Below are positions 53,280 through 62,344 of a stretch of 64,000 nucleotides of DNA, one piece after another; the first letter of the stretch is position 1; every line of letters starts with the position of its first letter. The position numbers and the translations under genes are program-made. The notes under the pieces are model-generated. The model was not told the origin of the DNA, ran no database searches, and worked only from the letters and a program-made list of their open reading frames with translations. Source of the stretch: Xenorhabdus sp014467285 (GTDB lineage: Bacteria; Pseudomonadota; Gammaproteobacteria; Enterobacterales; Enterobacteriaceae); NCBI RefSeq assembly GCF_014467285.1, contig NZ_NKHR01000005.1, positions 62,001 to 126,000 on the forward strand, given 5' to 3'.

Positions 53280-53921
53280 TTAACTCCGTGATTGTAAACG
53301 CATTTCACGTTCTGCTTCCGTCAACGAAGCCAAAAATGCGTCACGTTCAAATACACGCTGCATATAGACTTGAAGATCTTTTGCGCCCGGGCCTGACAAT
53401 TCAACGCCCAAGACAGGCAAACGCCACAGCAGCGGAGACAAGTAACAGTCGACCAAGCTGAATTCATCACTCATGAAGAAAGGCATTTCCCTGAAAATAG
53501 GCCCGATAGCCAGCAATTCTTCAGCAAGCTGTTTCCGTGCAGCATTAGCCTCCTGAACATTTCCTTCCTGAATTTTGTACATCAGAGAATACCAGTCTTT
53601 TTCAATTCTATGCATCATCAGGCGGCTGGAGCCACGAGCAACAGGATACACAGGCATGAGTGGCGGATGCGGGAAACGCTCATCCAGATATTCCATAATG
53701 ATGCGAGAATCATACAGGGTCAGTTCACGATCAACGAGAGTAGGAACTGATTGGTAAGGATTCAGATCAATTAAATCCTGAGGTAAGTTACCTGCTTCAA
53801 CGTGTTCAATCTCAACGCTGACCCCCTTTTCCGCCAGTACAATTCGCACTTGATGGCTAAAAATGTCGGTCGGGCCGGAAAACAGAGTCATTACCGAACG
53901 TTTGTTGGCAGCGACAGCCAT
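53280..53921 (-). CDS. sspA: Stringent starvation protein A
   Basis: This 213-residue GST-fold protein binds RNA polymerase and modulates sigma-70 transcription on starvation. VAANKRSVMTLFSGPTDIFS and SVPTLVDRELTLYDSRIIME match E. coli; the PHPPLMPVYPVARG loop that touches polymerase is intact. ATG 53921 matches the E. coli start; the frame begins 12 bp earlier at 53933. Role in stress and virulence is known in related pathogens. Confidence 0.96.
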   Translation of the reverse strand: MAVAANKRSVMTLFSGPTDIFSHQVRIVLAEKGVSVEIEHVEAGNLPQDLIDLNPYQSVPTLVDRELTLYDSRIIMEYLDERFPHPPLMPVYPVARGSSRLMMHRIEKDWYSLMYKIQEGNVQEANAARKQLAEELLAIGPIFREMPFFMSDEFSLVDCYLSPLLWRLPVLGVELSGPGAKDLQVYMQRVFERDAFLASLTEAEREMRLQSRS

Positions 53922-54293
53922 GAAAACCTCCAAGTTTATCTAAAAAAAGGAACGAACAGCCCTTCAGTGAACAGCGGCCATTCTCGCTCATATTCTCATC
54001 CTGTTTCGCGCTTATTATCCGAGGTTGTTATCCCTTCATCTTTCAAGTGACAGCGTTGCTGGCGTAACGAGAAATATTTCGAAGATATGTTTTACCTCTG
54101 CCAAATCAGGCAAACTCATGGATAAGGCAAAAAATTGTTACTAGTCTACCAGATTTTGCACATTTTGTGAGGAAGTACATCGAGAATTAATGATGAAATA
54201 TTGGAGTCTAAAGATTTGTTTCTTTAATATGCTATTTTTTGGCGAAAAATAGCGGATTATCTATCGAAGAATAAAAAATCTCATGACGTAAAA
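53922..54293. other. Intergenic region sspA / rpsI
   Basis: About 370 bp hold the sspA promoter and no gene. A stretch at 54033-54064 (TTTCAAGTGACAGCG...) resembles a degenerate intergenic repeat found elsewhere in this window. Confidence 0.4.
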
Positions 54294-54320
54294 AAAACCC
54301 GCCATAAAATGACGGGTTTT
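54294..54320 (-). terminator. Terminator of rplM-rpsI
   Basis: On the minus strand, stem AAAACCCG-T-CAT / ATG-G-CGGGTTTT is followed by a T-run, 36 bp after rpsI. Confidence 0.88.
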
Positions 54321-54355
54321 CAACTTTAATCCAATGCCACAAAGGTGGCAATAAA

Positions 54356-54748
54356 TTAACGTTTGGAGAACTGTGGACGACGACGTGCTTTGCGCAGACC
54401 CACTTTTTTACGTTCAACTTCACGAGCATCGCGAGTAACGAAGCCAGCTTTGCGAAGATCAGAACGCAGAGTCTCGTCATAAGCCATCAGTGCACGGGTG
54501 ATACCGTGACGGATTGCGCCTGCCTGACCAGAAATACCACCACCTTTAACAGTGATGTACAGATCCAGTTTGCCCAGCATTTCAACCAGCTCAAGTGGTT
54601 GACGAACAACCATGCGCGCAGTTTCACGCCCGAAGTAAACTTCGAGGCTGCGTTGGTTGATTACGATGTTACCGCTACCTGGCTTAATGAAGACACGCGC
54701 GGAAGAGCTTTTGCGGCGACCAGTGCCGTAGTATTGATTTTCAGCCAT
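54356..54748 (-). CDS. rpsI: 30S ribosomal protein S9
   Basis: This 130-residue protein has the standard S9 sequence (QYYGTGRRKSSSARVFIKPG) and the basic C-terminal tail RRRPQFSKR that reaches the P-site tRNA. It lies 15 bp after rplM in the conserved operon. Confidence 0.98.
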   Translation of the reverse strand: MAENQYYGTGRRKSSSARVFIKPGSGNIVINQRSLEVYFGRETARMVVRQPLELVEMLGKLDLYITVKGGGISGQAGAIRHGITRALMAYDETLRSDLRKAGFVTRDAREVERKKVGLRKARRRPQFSKR

Positions 54749-54763
54749 TGCCTATAATCCCGA

Positions 54764-55192
54764 TTAAATGTCCAGAACTTGTGGTTGCTGTGCCGCATGG
54801 TTGTGCTCGCTGCCCGCGTAAACTTTCAGTTTACGGTACATTGCACGACCCAGTGGCCCTTTTGGCAGCATGCCTTTAACCGCGATTTCAATGACACGCT
54901 CAGGACGGCGAGCAATCATCTCTTCAAAGGTCGCTTGCTTGATACCACCGATGTGGCCAGTGTGGTGATAATAGATTTTGTCAGCACGTTTGTTGCCGGT
55001 TACAGCAACTTTTTCTGCGTTAACAATAATGATGTAATCACCAGTATCAACGTGCGGAGTATATTCCGCTTTGTGCTTGCCGCGCAGGCGACGAGCTATT
55101 TCAGTTGCAAGACGGCCCAAGGTTTTGCCATCTGCGTCAACAACATACCAGTCGCGTTTTACGGTTTCTGGTTTAGCTGTAAAAGTTTTCAT
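54764..55192 (-). CDS. rplM: 50S ribosomal protein L13
   Basis: This 142-residue protein has the standard L13 sequence (RDWYVVDADGKTLGRLATEI; KGMLPKGPLGRAMYRKLKVY). L13 is an early 23S rRNA assembly protein and in E. coli represses its own operon through the mRNA leader. It is first in the rplM-rpsI operon. Confidence 0.98.
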   Translation of the reverse strand: MKTFTAKPETVKRDWYVVDADGKTLGRLATEIARRLRGKHKAEYTPHVDTGDYIIIVNAEKVAVTGNKRADKIYYHHTGHIGGIKQATFEEMIARRPERVIEIAVKGMLPKGPLGRAMYRKLKVYAGSEHNHAAQQPQVLDI

Positions 55193-55195
55193 TAA

Positions 55196-55368
55196 AGCTT
55201 ACCCAATTATAAGTTACACGTTGGTGAACACTCGATGTTCAGAAACTGTTTTTGAGGTTCACACGACTCATGTCCAGCAAACCTACCCCTTCGAATAGCC
55301 TATGCCGGCACTATTGCAAGTTTTTTGGGAAAAAAAATCCTGCTGTAACGTGGGGTCGCAAGATTATA
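55196..55368 (-). promoter_or_regulatory. rplM promoter and leader
   Basis: The minus strand carries TATAAT (55363-55368) with a T-rich upstream stretch, then a leader of about 165 nt before the rplM ATG. The leader includes a TGAACATCGAGTGTTCA hairpin (around 55230). A leader of this length fits the known L13 autoregulation; the site itself I did not define. Confidence 0.5.
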
Positions 55369-55451
55369 GAGAAGTCATTGTAAAAAATCGACCCCAAATT
55401 CAATAATTATCCAGTAGGCCGATGCTGCCTTCTCCCATAAGAGTCAAGATA

Positions 55452-56579
55452 TCAAGGTAAATGAGGAAGTTTCAGGTATTCTTCGCTTTGCATTTCCTGT
55501 AATCGGGACAAGCAACGCCGATATTCAAACGTCAGCAATTCTCCCTGATAAATTTGCTCCATTGATACTTCAGCATTGATAATAAGCTTCACATGCCGTT
55601 CATAGAATTCATCCACCAATGCAATGAAGCGACGTGCTGCACTTTCATACAAAGTGGTCATTATTGGCATGTCATGCAGCAATACCGAATGATAAAGTTT
55701 CGATAGCGCAATGTAATCCAACTGGCTGCGGGGATCTTCACACAAGGTCTTAAAGCTGATGGCTAATACCCCGTCAACGCTGCTGATTGCGGGCATACTG
55801 CGATGATTAATCTGCAAAACCGGATTTGGTTCACCTTCCTGCCCGGACAAACGTTGGAACATGCGCTGCATCTCCTGCCGATTTTCTTCCGATAATGGTG
55901 TCAAATAGAGATGTGCCTGTGTGAGTGTCCGCAACCGATAGTCAATGCCCGCATCAACATTCATGACATCACAATATTTTTTTATTTGCTCAATGGCTGG
56001 CAGAAACCGCGCACGCTGCAATCCATTTCGGTATAAATCATCCGGTGGAATGTTGGATGTTGCTACCAATGCAATTCCCCGCACAAACAGGGCTTCCAGC
56101 AAAGTACCGAGGATCATGGCATCCGTGATATCAGAAACAAAAAACTCATCGAAACAGAGTATATCCGTCTCTGCCTTGAAGCCATCAGCCACTATCTCCA
56201 AAGGGTCTTCATACCCTTGCAGGGCCATTAGCTCTTCATGCACCCGCAACATGAAACGATGAAAATGGAGGCGTAACTTTCGCTCTGTGGGCAGGCTCTG
56301 GAAAAACATATCCATCAACCATGTTTTCCCACGCCCGACACCGCCCCACATATAAAGCCCCTGAACTGGACGACACGGTTCAGGGGTCTGCCGCCCAAAT
56401 AACTTGCCAAATATTCCTTTCAGTTTATTGGGTTGTGGAGAATGGCAAGGGCTGGCATTAATAAGATCGTGATGAAGCGTATCTAAGCGTGCAACCGTAT
56501 TGCGCTGCACATCATCAGGTTGGTACTGCCCCTCAGACAACGCAGATTGATAGAGAGATGAAGGTGTAATCGGTGACAT
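55452..56579 (-). CDS. zapE: Cell division ATPase ZapE
   Basis: This 375-residue AFG1-like ATPase has Walker A MWGGVGRGKTWLMDMF and Walker B DILCFDEFFVSDITDAM, with sensor residues in VATSNIPPDDLYRNGLQR. ZapE binds FtsZ and aids division at low oxygen or high temperature. It is divergent from zapG. Confidence 0.95.
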   Translation of the reverse strand: MSPITPSSLYQSALSEGQYQPDDVQRNTVARLDTLHHDLINASPCHSPQPNKLKGIFGKLFGRQTPEPCRPVQGLYMWGGVGRGKTWLMDMFFQSLPTERKLRLHFHRFMLRVHEELMALQGYEDPLEIVADGFKAETDILCFDEFFVSDITDAMILGTLLEALFVRGIALVATSNIPPDDLYRNGLQRARFLPAIEQIKKYCDVMNVDAGIDYRLRTLTQAHLYLTPLSEENRQEMQRMFQRLSGQEGEPNPVLQINHRSMPAISSVDGVLAISFKTLCEDPRSQLDYIALSKLYHSVLLHDMPIMTTLYESAARRFIALVDEFYERHVKLIINAEVSMEQIYQGELLTFEYRRCLSRLQEMQSEEYLKLPHLP

Positions 56580-56904
56580 GAAAGTGACAATCCTTAAAAA
56601 TTTTTATTCTCAGCACGTATGACATTTTACTGATACAGAGTCGCGTCAATCTCTTCTGATTTCAGTTCATTATATGATTTCTCATCCAAAATTTCGCTTT
56701 ACTGGCGACGCTGCAACTTAAAATCTATCGGATATAATTCACTGTATACCCTAGCAAATCTGTATAAAATTAACACATTAGATGGTGTATAAATTAATTA
56801 AATAATAATCAATATTCCACTCTGACTAAATTAGCGGTTATAGTGGTAGTAATGATATTGCAGAACTGATATTGCAAAACAATGATGTGACTAAAGGAGT
56901 TGCC
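56580..56904. other. Divergent region zapE / zapG
   Basis: About 325 bp without a gene. CGCTGCAACTTAAAATCTATC (within 56708-56737) is the clearest copy of a degenerate intergenic repeat. The rest is AT-rich and should hold both promoters. Confidence 0.4.
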
Positions 56905-57309
56905 ATGACTTGGGAATATGCACTGATCGGATTAATCATTGGTTTTATCGTCGGCGCGCTGGCTGTCCGCTTTGGCAGCTCAAAGGTACGCCAACAGAAT
57001 GAACTACAAGCAGAACTAGAGAAAAACCGGACTGAATTAGAAGAGTATCGCAAAGAGTTGGTCAGCCATTTCGCCCGCAGCGCTGAGTTACTTGATAATA
57101 TGGCTCGCGATTATCGTCAGTTATATCAGCACATGGCCAAAAGTTCCAACGACCTGATGCCTAACATGCCGATACAGGATAATCCTTTTAATTATCGCCT
57201 GAGCGGATCCGAAGCCGAGAAAAATAAAATGGCATCGGACATACCTCCACGGGATTATTCTGAGGGCGCATCCGGCCTGTTCCGTCCTATCCAAGATAAG
57301 AAACAGTAA
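56905..57309 (+). CDS. zapG: Z-ring associated protein ZapG
   Basis: This 134-residue protein (formerly YhcB, DUF1043) has an N-terminal membrane helix (residues 3-22, EYALIGLIIGFIVGALAVRF) and a cytoplasmic coiled coil (about 28-85). It links division, cell wall and envelope synthesis. ATG 56905 has AAGGAG eight bases upstream; the earlier frame start is not supported. Confidence 0.94.
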   Translation: MTWEYALIGLIIGFIVGALAVRFGSSKVRQQNELQAELEKNRTELEEYRKELVSHFARSAELLDNMARDYRQLYQHMAKSSNDLMPNMPIQDNPFNYRLSGSEAEKNKMASDIPPRDYSEGASGLFRPIQDKKQ

Positions 57310-57317
57310 ATTTTTTT

Positions 57318-57343
57318 GCCGTGGTAACATTCGGTGCCACGGC
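57318..57343 (+). terminator. Hairpin after zapG
   Basis: GCCGTGG / CCACGGC stem with a 12-nt loop, 8 bp past the zapG stop. It lacks a T-tract. Confidence 0.45.
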
Positions 57344-57404
57344 GCACTAACAGTGAATTCACGTAAATACCTGTAAAGAAATTCATTGAAACTACATTAT
57401 TAGT

Positions 57405-57432
57405 GAACTTTGCTGAATAATCAGTAGTCATA
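57405..57432 (+). promoter_or_regulatory. Sigma-E-like promoter before degQ
   Basis: GAACTT (57405-57410), a 17-bp spacer and TCATA (57428-57432) fit the sigma-E pattern GAACTT-N15-17-TCNNA. A leader with CCTATCC / GGATAGG dyad (about 57462-57512) follows. Confidence 0.35.
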
Positions 57433-57566
57433 GCAGCATCGAATTAATTATGCTTAGAACCTATCCCGATAAGCGTAATTTCCGGGAAGATTAAACTCCC
57501 TGACAGGATAGGTCTCTTAAGTACAACTTCCCTTTTTTGGCTATAGGTATTAAGAGAACGTATTCA

Positions 57567-58946
57567 ATGAAAAGAAAAAATACATTGCTTAGCGCACTCG
57601 CTATCAGTATTGGACTGTCTTTAGCTTCAGTTCCAATGGTAAGTAATGCAGCATTACCTGCTGCCGTGGCCTCTCAAGAATTGCCTAGTCTGGCACCAAT
57701 GCTGGAAAAAGTACTTCCTTCCGTTGTTACCGTGCATGTTTCAGGTACTGAAGTACAAAATCAACAGCTTCAATTACCCGAAGATTTCCAATTCTTCTTT
57801 GGACCTGCTTTTCCGCCACAAGAACAGCGAAGCCGCCCATTCAAGGGGTTAGGATCCGGCGTTATTATTGATGCCAATAAAGGCTATGTGCTGACCAATA
57901 GTCATGTCATTGAAAATGCTAACAAAATAAGAGTCCAATTAAACGACGGTCGCGAATACTCCGCAAAACTGGTTGGGCGCGATCCCCAAACGGATATCGC
58001 ACTCTTAGAACTGAAAGATGCCAAAAACCTGACAGCCATTAAGTTCGCTGATTCCGACCAACTGCGCGTCGGGGATTATGCCGTAGCAATCGGTAATCCA
58101 TTTGGGTTGGGGCAAACTGTTACATCCGGGATCATTTCCGCTCTTGGCCGCAGTGGCCTGAATTTGGAAGGTCTGGAAAACTTTATCCAGACCGATGCGT
58201 CCATTAACCGCGGTAATTCAGGTGGTGCCTTGATTAACCTGAAAGGGGAATTAATCGGTATTAACACCGCCATTATTGCTCCGGGCGGTGGTAACGTGGG
58301 TATTGGTTTTGCTATCCCAAGTAATATGGCCAGAAGCCTTTCTGCACAACTCATTGCCAATGGAGAAGTCAAACGTGGCATACTCGGGATCAAAGGAACC
58401 GAAATGAGCGCAGATATCGCTAAGGCACTCAACATCGATGCACAACAAGGGGCATTTGTCAGCGAAGTTATACCTAAATCGGCTGCCGCCAAAGCGGGTA
58501 TCAAACCAGGGGATGTATTGGTTTCTTTTGATGGTAAGAAGATCAACAGCTTTGCTGAATTGCGGGCAAAAATTGGCACAACCGTTCCGGGCAAAGCTGT
58601 CAAAATTGGCCTGCTACGCAAAGGGAAGCCACTGGAAGTCACCGTAACATTGGATAACAGTGATGGCCAGTCAACCAAAGCAGAAAAACTGAGTATTGCC
58701 TTGCAAGGTGCAACCCTGAGCAATGCCACGGTGAAAAGCACTCAAGGTGTCAAAGTAGACTCCATTGTTCAGAACTCGCCTGCTGCACTGTCTGGTTTGC
58801 AGAAAGATGACCTAATTGTTGGCGCCAATAATGTGCGTGTGCGGAATATTGGCGAATTGCGTAAAGTCATTGAAGATAAAGCTTCAGTTGTCGCATTAAG
58901 CGTCTTACGTGGTGACGATAATATTTATCTGTTACTGCGTAATTAA
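57567..58946 (+). CDS. degQ: Periplasmic serine endoprotease DegQ
   Basis: This 459-residue HtrA protease (E. coli 455) has a Sec signal ending near SNAALPAAV. The catalytic triad lies in LTNSHVI (His), TDIALLEL (Asp) and GNSGGALI (Ser), and two PDZ domains lie at about 265-355 and 370-459. It degrades or refolds misfolded periplasmic proteins. ATG 57567 starts the signal peptide; the longer frame from 57537 does not. With degS next to it, the pair matches the enteric order. Confidence 0.96.
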   Translation: MKRKNTLLSALAISIGLSLASVPMVSNAALPAAVASQELPSLAPMLEKVLPSVVTVHVSGTEVQNQQLQLPEDFQFFFGPAFPPQEQRSRPFKGLGSGVIIDANKGYVLTNSHVIENANKIRVQLNDGREYSAKLVGRDPQTDIALLELKDAKNLTAIKFADSDQLRVGDYAVAIGNPFGLGQTVTSGIISALGRSGLNLEGLENFIQTDASINRGNSGGALINLKGELIGINTAIIAPGGGNVGIGFAIPSNMARSLSAQLIANGEVKRGILGIKGTEMSADIAKALNIDAQQGAFVSEVIPKSAAAKAGIKPGDVLVSFDGKKINSFAELRAKIGTTVPGKAVKIGLLRKGKPLEVTVTLDNSDGQSTKAEKLSIALQGATLSNATVKSTQGVKVDSIVQNSPAALSGLQKDDLIVGANNVRVRNIGELRKVIEDKASVVALSVLRGDDNIYLLLRN

Positions 58947-58982
58947 TCAATTAAATATTAAAAACGCGATCTAATGTCCATG

Positions 58983-59009
58983 ACAGACACAGTATCATGC
59001 TGTGTCTGT
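58983..59009 (+). terminator. Hairpin between degQ and degS
   Basis: A perfect 10-bp stem ACAGACACAG / CTGTGTCTGT with a 7-nt loop; a T-rich but broken tract follows. Confidence 0.6.
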
Positions 59010-59058
59010 TCGCTTCTATGCTATTCTTCTTTTCAATCAATTATTACTGAATAATGCC

Positions 59059-60114
59059 ATGCTGACCAAGTTATTGCGCTCTATACTGATAGGTTTATTA
59101 ATTGCAGCTATTTTGCTGATTGCCATTCCTTCCCTGCAACCCAATGGCTTAAAAAATCTCCTGAGCGATAACGCCAGCAATAAAGTTTACAGTTTCAGCC
59201 AAGGCGTCAGGCGGGCAGCCCCTGCTGTTGTCAATATCTATAGCAGCAGTATGGGTAGTTTTTCCCATGAAAGCCGGGAACTCCGGCCCCTGGGTTCTGG
59301 CGTTATAATGAGTGAACATGGCTATATTCTGACTAACAAGCATGTCATCAATAAAGCCGGCTCCATCATTGTCGCCCTGCAAGACGGTCGTTTCTATGAA
59401 GCCCTGCTGGTCGGTTCAGATGACCCAACCGATTTGGCGGTTTTGAAAATTAATGCCGCAGATCTTCCTGTAATCCCCATCAATCCTAAACGTGTGGCTC
59501 ATGTGGGAGATGTCGTTCTGGCTATCGGTAATCCATACAATTTGGGGCAAACCATCACGCAAGGCATTATCAGTGCGACAGGGCGTGTTGGGCTTAGCCC
59601 GACCCGCCGCCAGAATTTCCTGCAAACAGATGCCTCAATTAATCAAGGTAACTCAGGGGGTGCTTTGGTTAATACGTTAGGGGAATTAGTCGGGATCAAT
59701 ACGTTAACGTTTGATAAGTCAGAGTTTGGCTCAACACCTGAAGGGTTGGGATTTGCCATTCCAACGAAACTGGCTACGACAATTATGCAGAAATTAATCC
59801 GTGACGGACGGGTTATTAGAGGATATATAGGTATCACAGCCAGAGAATTACCCCATATCCGCTCATCAGGCAGTAATATCAATCAAATTCAAGGCATGCG
59901 TGTTTTTCAGGTCGCACCGGGAGGCCCGGCCGAAAAAGCTGGCATCAAAGTGGGCGATATCATTACCAGCGTCAATCACCAACCTGCCGTTTCCCCCACT
60001 GAAACAATGGATCAAGTCGCAGAAATTCATCCCGGTAGCGTTGTTCCTGTCACCGTACTGCGTGATGGAACTTCATTGACCCTAAGTGTCACTATTGTTG
60101 AGTTTGATGGTTAG
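59059..60114 (+). CDS. degS: Sigma-E stress sensor protease DegS
   Basis: This 351-residue protease (E. coli 355) has an N-terminal membrane anchor (residues 5-25, LLRSILIGLLIAAILLIAIP). The triad lies in LTNKHVI, TDLAVLKI and GNSGGALV, and one PDZ domain (about 255-345) senses outer-membrane protein ends. It makes the first cut in RseA and so frees sigma-E. ATG 59059 is chosen to match the E. coli start. The stop lies in a 16-bp tandem repeat. Confidence 0.96.
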   Translation: MLTKLLRSILIGLLIAAILLIAIPSLQPNGLKNLLSDNASNKVYSFSQGVRRAAPAVVNIYSSSMGSFSHESRELRPLGSGVIMSEHGYILTNKHVINKAGSIIVALQDGRFYEALLVGSDDPTDLAVLKINAADLPVIPINPKRVAHVGDVVLAIGNPYNLGQTITQGIISATGRVGLSPTRRQNFLQTDASINQGNSGGALVNTLGELVGINTLTFDKSEFGSTPEGLGFAIPTKLATTIMQKLIRDGRVIRGYIGITARELPHIRSSGSNINQIQGMRVFQVAPGGPAEKAGIKVGDIITSVNHQPAVSPTETMDQVAEIHPGSVVPVTVLRDGTSLTLSVTIVEFDG

Positions 60115-60152
60115 TGAAATTGATGATTAGTGAAATTGATGGTGAGTGAAAT
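60105..60152 (+). repeat. 16-bp tandem repeats over the degS stop
   Basis: Three units TGAT(G)(G/A)TTAGTGAAAT lie at 60105-60120, 60121-60136 and 60137-60152. Units 1 and 2 each contain GAT-G(G/A)T-TAG or its shifted copy, so the stop region is re-copied. Confidence 0.85.
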
Positions 60153-60205
60153 TGGTATCTTGAGGATCTGCACATTCGAAACCTGAACAGTGCATGGAAA
60201 AAGTG

Positions 60206-60241
60206 TTTAATCCCTCGTCCATAAAGGAACGAGGGATTAAA
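60206..60241. terminator. Terminator between degS and murA
   Basis: A perfect 13-bp stem TTTAATCCCTCGT / ACGAGGGATTAAA with a 10-nt loop lies between convergent genes. Confidence 0.8.
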
Positions 60242-60266
60242 TGAACGAAGAAAAAACTAATTTCGC

Positions 60267-61529
60267 TTAATCAGTTGACTTAATTCGCTCAATATTCGCC
60301 CCAAGACCACGCAACTTATCTTCAATGTGCTCGTAACCCCGGTCAATATGATAAATACGATCTACAACTGTAGTTCCTTCAGCAATACAACCTGCCAGCA
60401 CTAAACTTGCAGAGGCGCGCAAGTCAGTCGCCATCACCTGAGCGCTAGACAGTTTTTCAACGCCGTGACATAACACTGTATTGCTCTCGATTTCTGCCCG
60501 AGCGCCCATACGAATCAACTCAGGAATGTGCATAAAGCGATTTTCAAAGATGGTTTCAGTGATCATTCCTGCACCATCCGCAACCATATTCAACAGGCTG
60601 AATTGCGCCTGCATATCAGTCGGGAAACCCGGATGCGGAGCCGTGCGGAATGTGACTGCTTTAGGGCGCTGACCGTGCATATCAAGACTAACCCAATCCT
60701 CGCCCACTTTGATGTCCGCACCCGCTTCACGCAGTTTCGCTAAAACAGCATCTAGTGTATCGGGCTTGGCATGACGGCAAACCACTTTGCCACGGGAAAT
60801 CGCCGCAGCCACCAGAAAAGTGCCTGTTTCGATACGATCAGGCAGAACACGATGAACCCCACCGCCTAAACGGTCAACCCCCTCAATCACGATGCGATCA
60901 GTGCCTGCACCACTGATTTTCGCTCCCAACGTATTGAGGAAATTAGCCGTATCTTCAATTTCAGGTTCACGCGCCGCATTCTCAATGACAGTTGTACCTT
61001 CCGCCAATGTTGCCGCTGTCATAATAGTCACTGTTGCCCCGACACTGACTTTATCCATGACAATGCTGGCCCCTTTCAAACGGCCATCTACAGAAGCTTT
61101 GACATAACCTTCATCCAGCACGATTTTTGCACCAAGCTGCTCCAGCCCGGAAATATGGAGATCGACAGGACGGGCCCCAATGGCACAACCGCCCGGCAAA
61201 GAGACTTGCCCCTGACCAAAACGTGCCACCAGCGGCCCCAATGCCCAGATGGAAGCACGCATTGTCTTGACCAGTTCGTAAGGAGCACAATATTCATTGA
61301 CTCCACTGGCATCAACAAAAACGGAGCCATTACGTTCCACTTTCGTTCCCAAGCGATTGAGCAATTTGATGGTGGTATCAATATCCTTCAATTCAGGAAC
61401 ATTCTGTAATTCAACTGGCTCTTCTGCCAACAACGCTGCGAACATAATTGGTAATGCGGCATTTTTTGCCCCGGAAATCGTAACCTCTCCCGACAGGCAA
61501 GTAGGCCCTTTCACACGAAATTTATCCAT
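60267..61529 (-). CDS. murA: UDP-GlcNAc 1-carboxyvinyltransferase
   Basis: This 420-residue enzyme makes the first committed step of peptidoglycan synthesis, joining enolpyruvate to UDP-GlcNAc. The conserved Lys lies in ISGAKNAALPIM, the fosfomycin-target Cys is intact in LPGGCAIGARPVDLH, and the late Asp/Arg places (HPGFPTDMQAQF; ATDLRASASLVLAG) are standard. It follows ibaG on the same strand, as in E. coli. Confidence 0.97.
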   Translation of the reverse strand: MDKFRVKGPTCLSGEVTISGAKNAALPIMFAALLAEEPVELQNVPELKDIDTTIKLLNRLGTKVERNGSVFVDASGVNEYCAPYELVKTMRASIWALGPLVARFGQGQVSLPGGCAIGARPVDLHISGLEQLGAKIVLDEGYVKASVDGRLKGASIVMDKVSVGATVTIMTAATLAEGTTVIENAAREPEIEDTANFLNTLGAKISGAGTDRIVIEGVDRLGGGVHRVLPDRIETGTFLVAAAISRGKVVCRHAKPDTLDAVLAKLREAGADIKVGEDWVSLDMHGQRPKAVTFRTAPHPGFPTDMQAQFSLLNMVADGAGMITETIFENRFMHIPELIRMGARAEIESNTVLCHGVEKLSSAQVMATDLRASASLVLAGCIAEGTTVVDRIYHIDRGYEHIEDKLRGLGANIERIKSTD

Positions 61530-61586
61530 CTGTCATGATTCTCTTGTTTAATTCAAAGTGTGCTGTTCGCGGCGAAGCAAACAGCC

Positions 61587-61841
61587 TCAAAATCCCTGAA
61601 GCTTGCGGTCACGTTGCCACTGCGCAGGTGTATAAGCTTTGATTGACAACGCATGAATGCGATTATCTGCAATGTATTCCATCAGAGGAGCGTAAACTGT
61701 CTGCTGTTGTTTGACACGGCTCAGGCCATCAAAAATTGCTCCAACGACAATAACCTGAAAATGGCTGCCATCGCCGCTAACGATAACTTCATCAAGTGCC
61801 AGACTTTCTATCAGCACTTTTTTAATTTCATTATTATCCAT
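61587..61841 (-). CDS. ibaG: BolA-family protein IbaG
   Basis: This 84-residue protein matches E. coli IbaG (YrbA): the BolA fold with VSGDGSHFQVIVVGAIFDGL and the conserved His in RIHALSIKAYTPAQW. It partners monothiol glutaredoxins in iron-sulfur handling and affects acid tolerance. It lies 57 bp before murA. Confidence 0.95.
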   Translation of the reverse strand: MDNNEIKKVLIESLALDEVIVSGDGSHFQVIVVGAIFDGLSRVKQQQTVYAPLMEYIADNRIHALSIKAYTPAQWQRDRKLQGF

Positions 61842-61929
61842 AAATTGCTCACACCCATTGTTAGAAAATAGTGTCGTTAAAAAATAATAGTAGACGCCTA
61901 TCCTAATGGAATCTAGGCGACTCTTAAAC

Positions 61930-61971
61930 CAAGAAAAACGCCCCTGTAAGAGGATGGCTTACAAGGGCGTT
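61930..61971 (-). terminator. Terminator of the mla operon
   Basis: A 14-bp stem AACGCCC(C/T)TGTAAG with one mismatch and a 7-nt loop is followed on the minus strand by TTTTTCTT, 19 bp after mlaB. Confidence 0.9.
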
Positions 61972-61989
61972 GATTATCGAAAGAAAGAA

Positions 61990-62343
61990 TTACGCTTTGG
62001 GCGGGTTATCGTTCAGCAGACTTTGCAGACCATACAACGCAACCAACGTTTCCAGACGTTCTCCCACACCTGAAAGTGTCAGAGTTCTACCCTGCTGCTG
62101 ACACTCTCCCTTTAAACGAACAAAAAGAGCCAGCCCGGTGGAATCCACATGATGAAGCAGGGAAACATCTATGTTATCGATCCCCTCCATCACTCGGTCT
62201 TTTTGTTGCCACAAAGGAAGCAGGCTGTCACGATCCAATGTTCCTTTCAGAAACAGTGTATTCTCCGTTTTCTCCCAGCTCACTGTCTCCTGACTGGCCG
62301 GTGCGTTACCGACTATACCGTTATCAAGAATATCCTGTTTCAT
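61990..62343 (-). CDS. mlaB: STAS-domain subunit MlaB
   Basis: This 117-residue STAS protein regulates the MlaFEDB phospholipid transporter from the cytoplasm by binding the ATPase MlaF. NIDVSLLHHVDSTGLALFVR holds the conserved D-S-T. It has an N-terminal extension of about 15 residues compared with E. coli. It starts one base past the mlaC stop. Confidence 0.93.
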   Translation of the reverse strand: MKQDILDNGIVGNAPASQETVSWEKTENTLFLKGTLDRDSLLPLWQQKDRVMEGIDNIDVSLLHHVDSTGLALFVRLKGECQQQGRTLTLSGVGERLETLVALYGLQSLLNDNPPKA

Positions 62344-62344
62344 A

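Noticed and set aside
54779..55195. 138-codon plus frame opposite rplM
   Set aside because: Pure antisense of L13; no start signal.
58076..58741. 221-codon minus frame opposite degQ
   Set aside because: Antisense to the protease and PDZ domains; Leu/Pro/Ala-rich as expected for a shadow frame.
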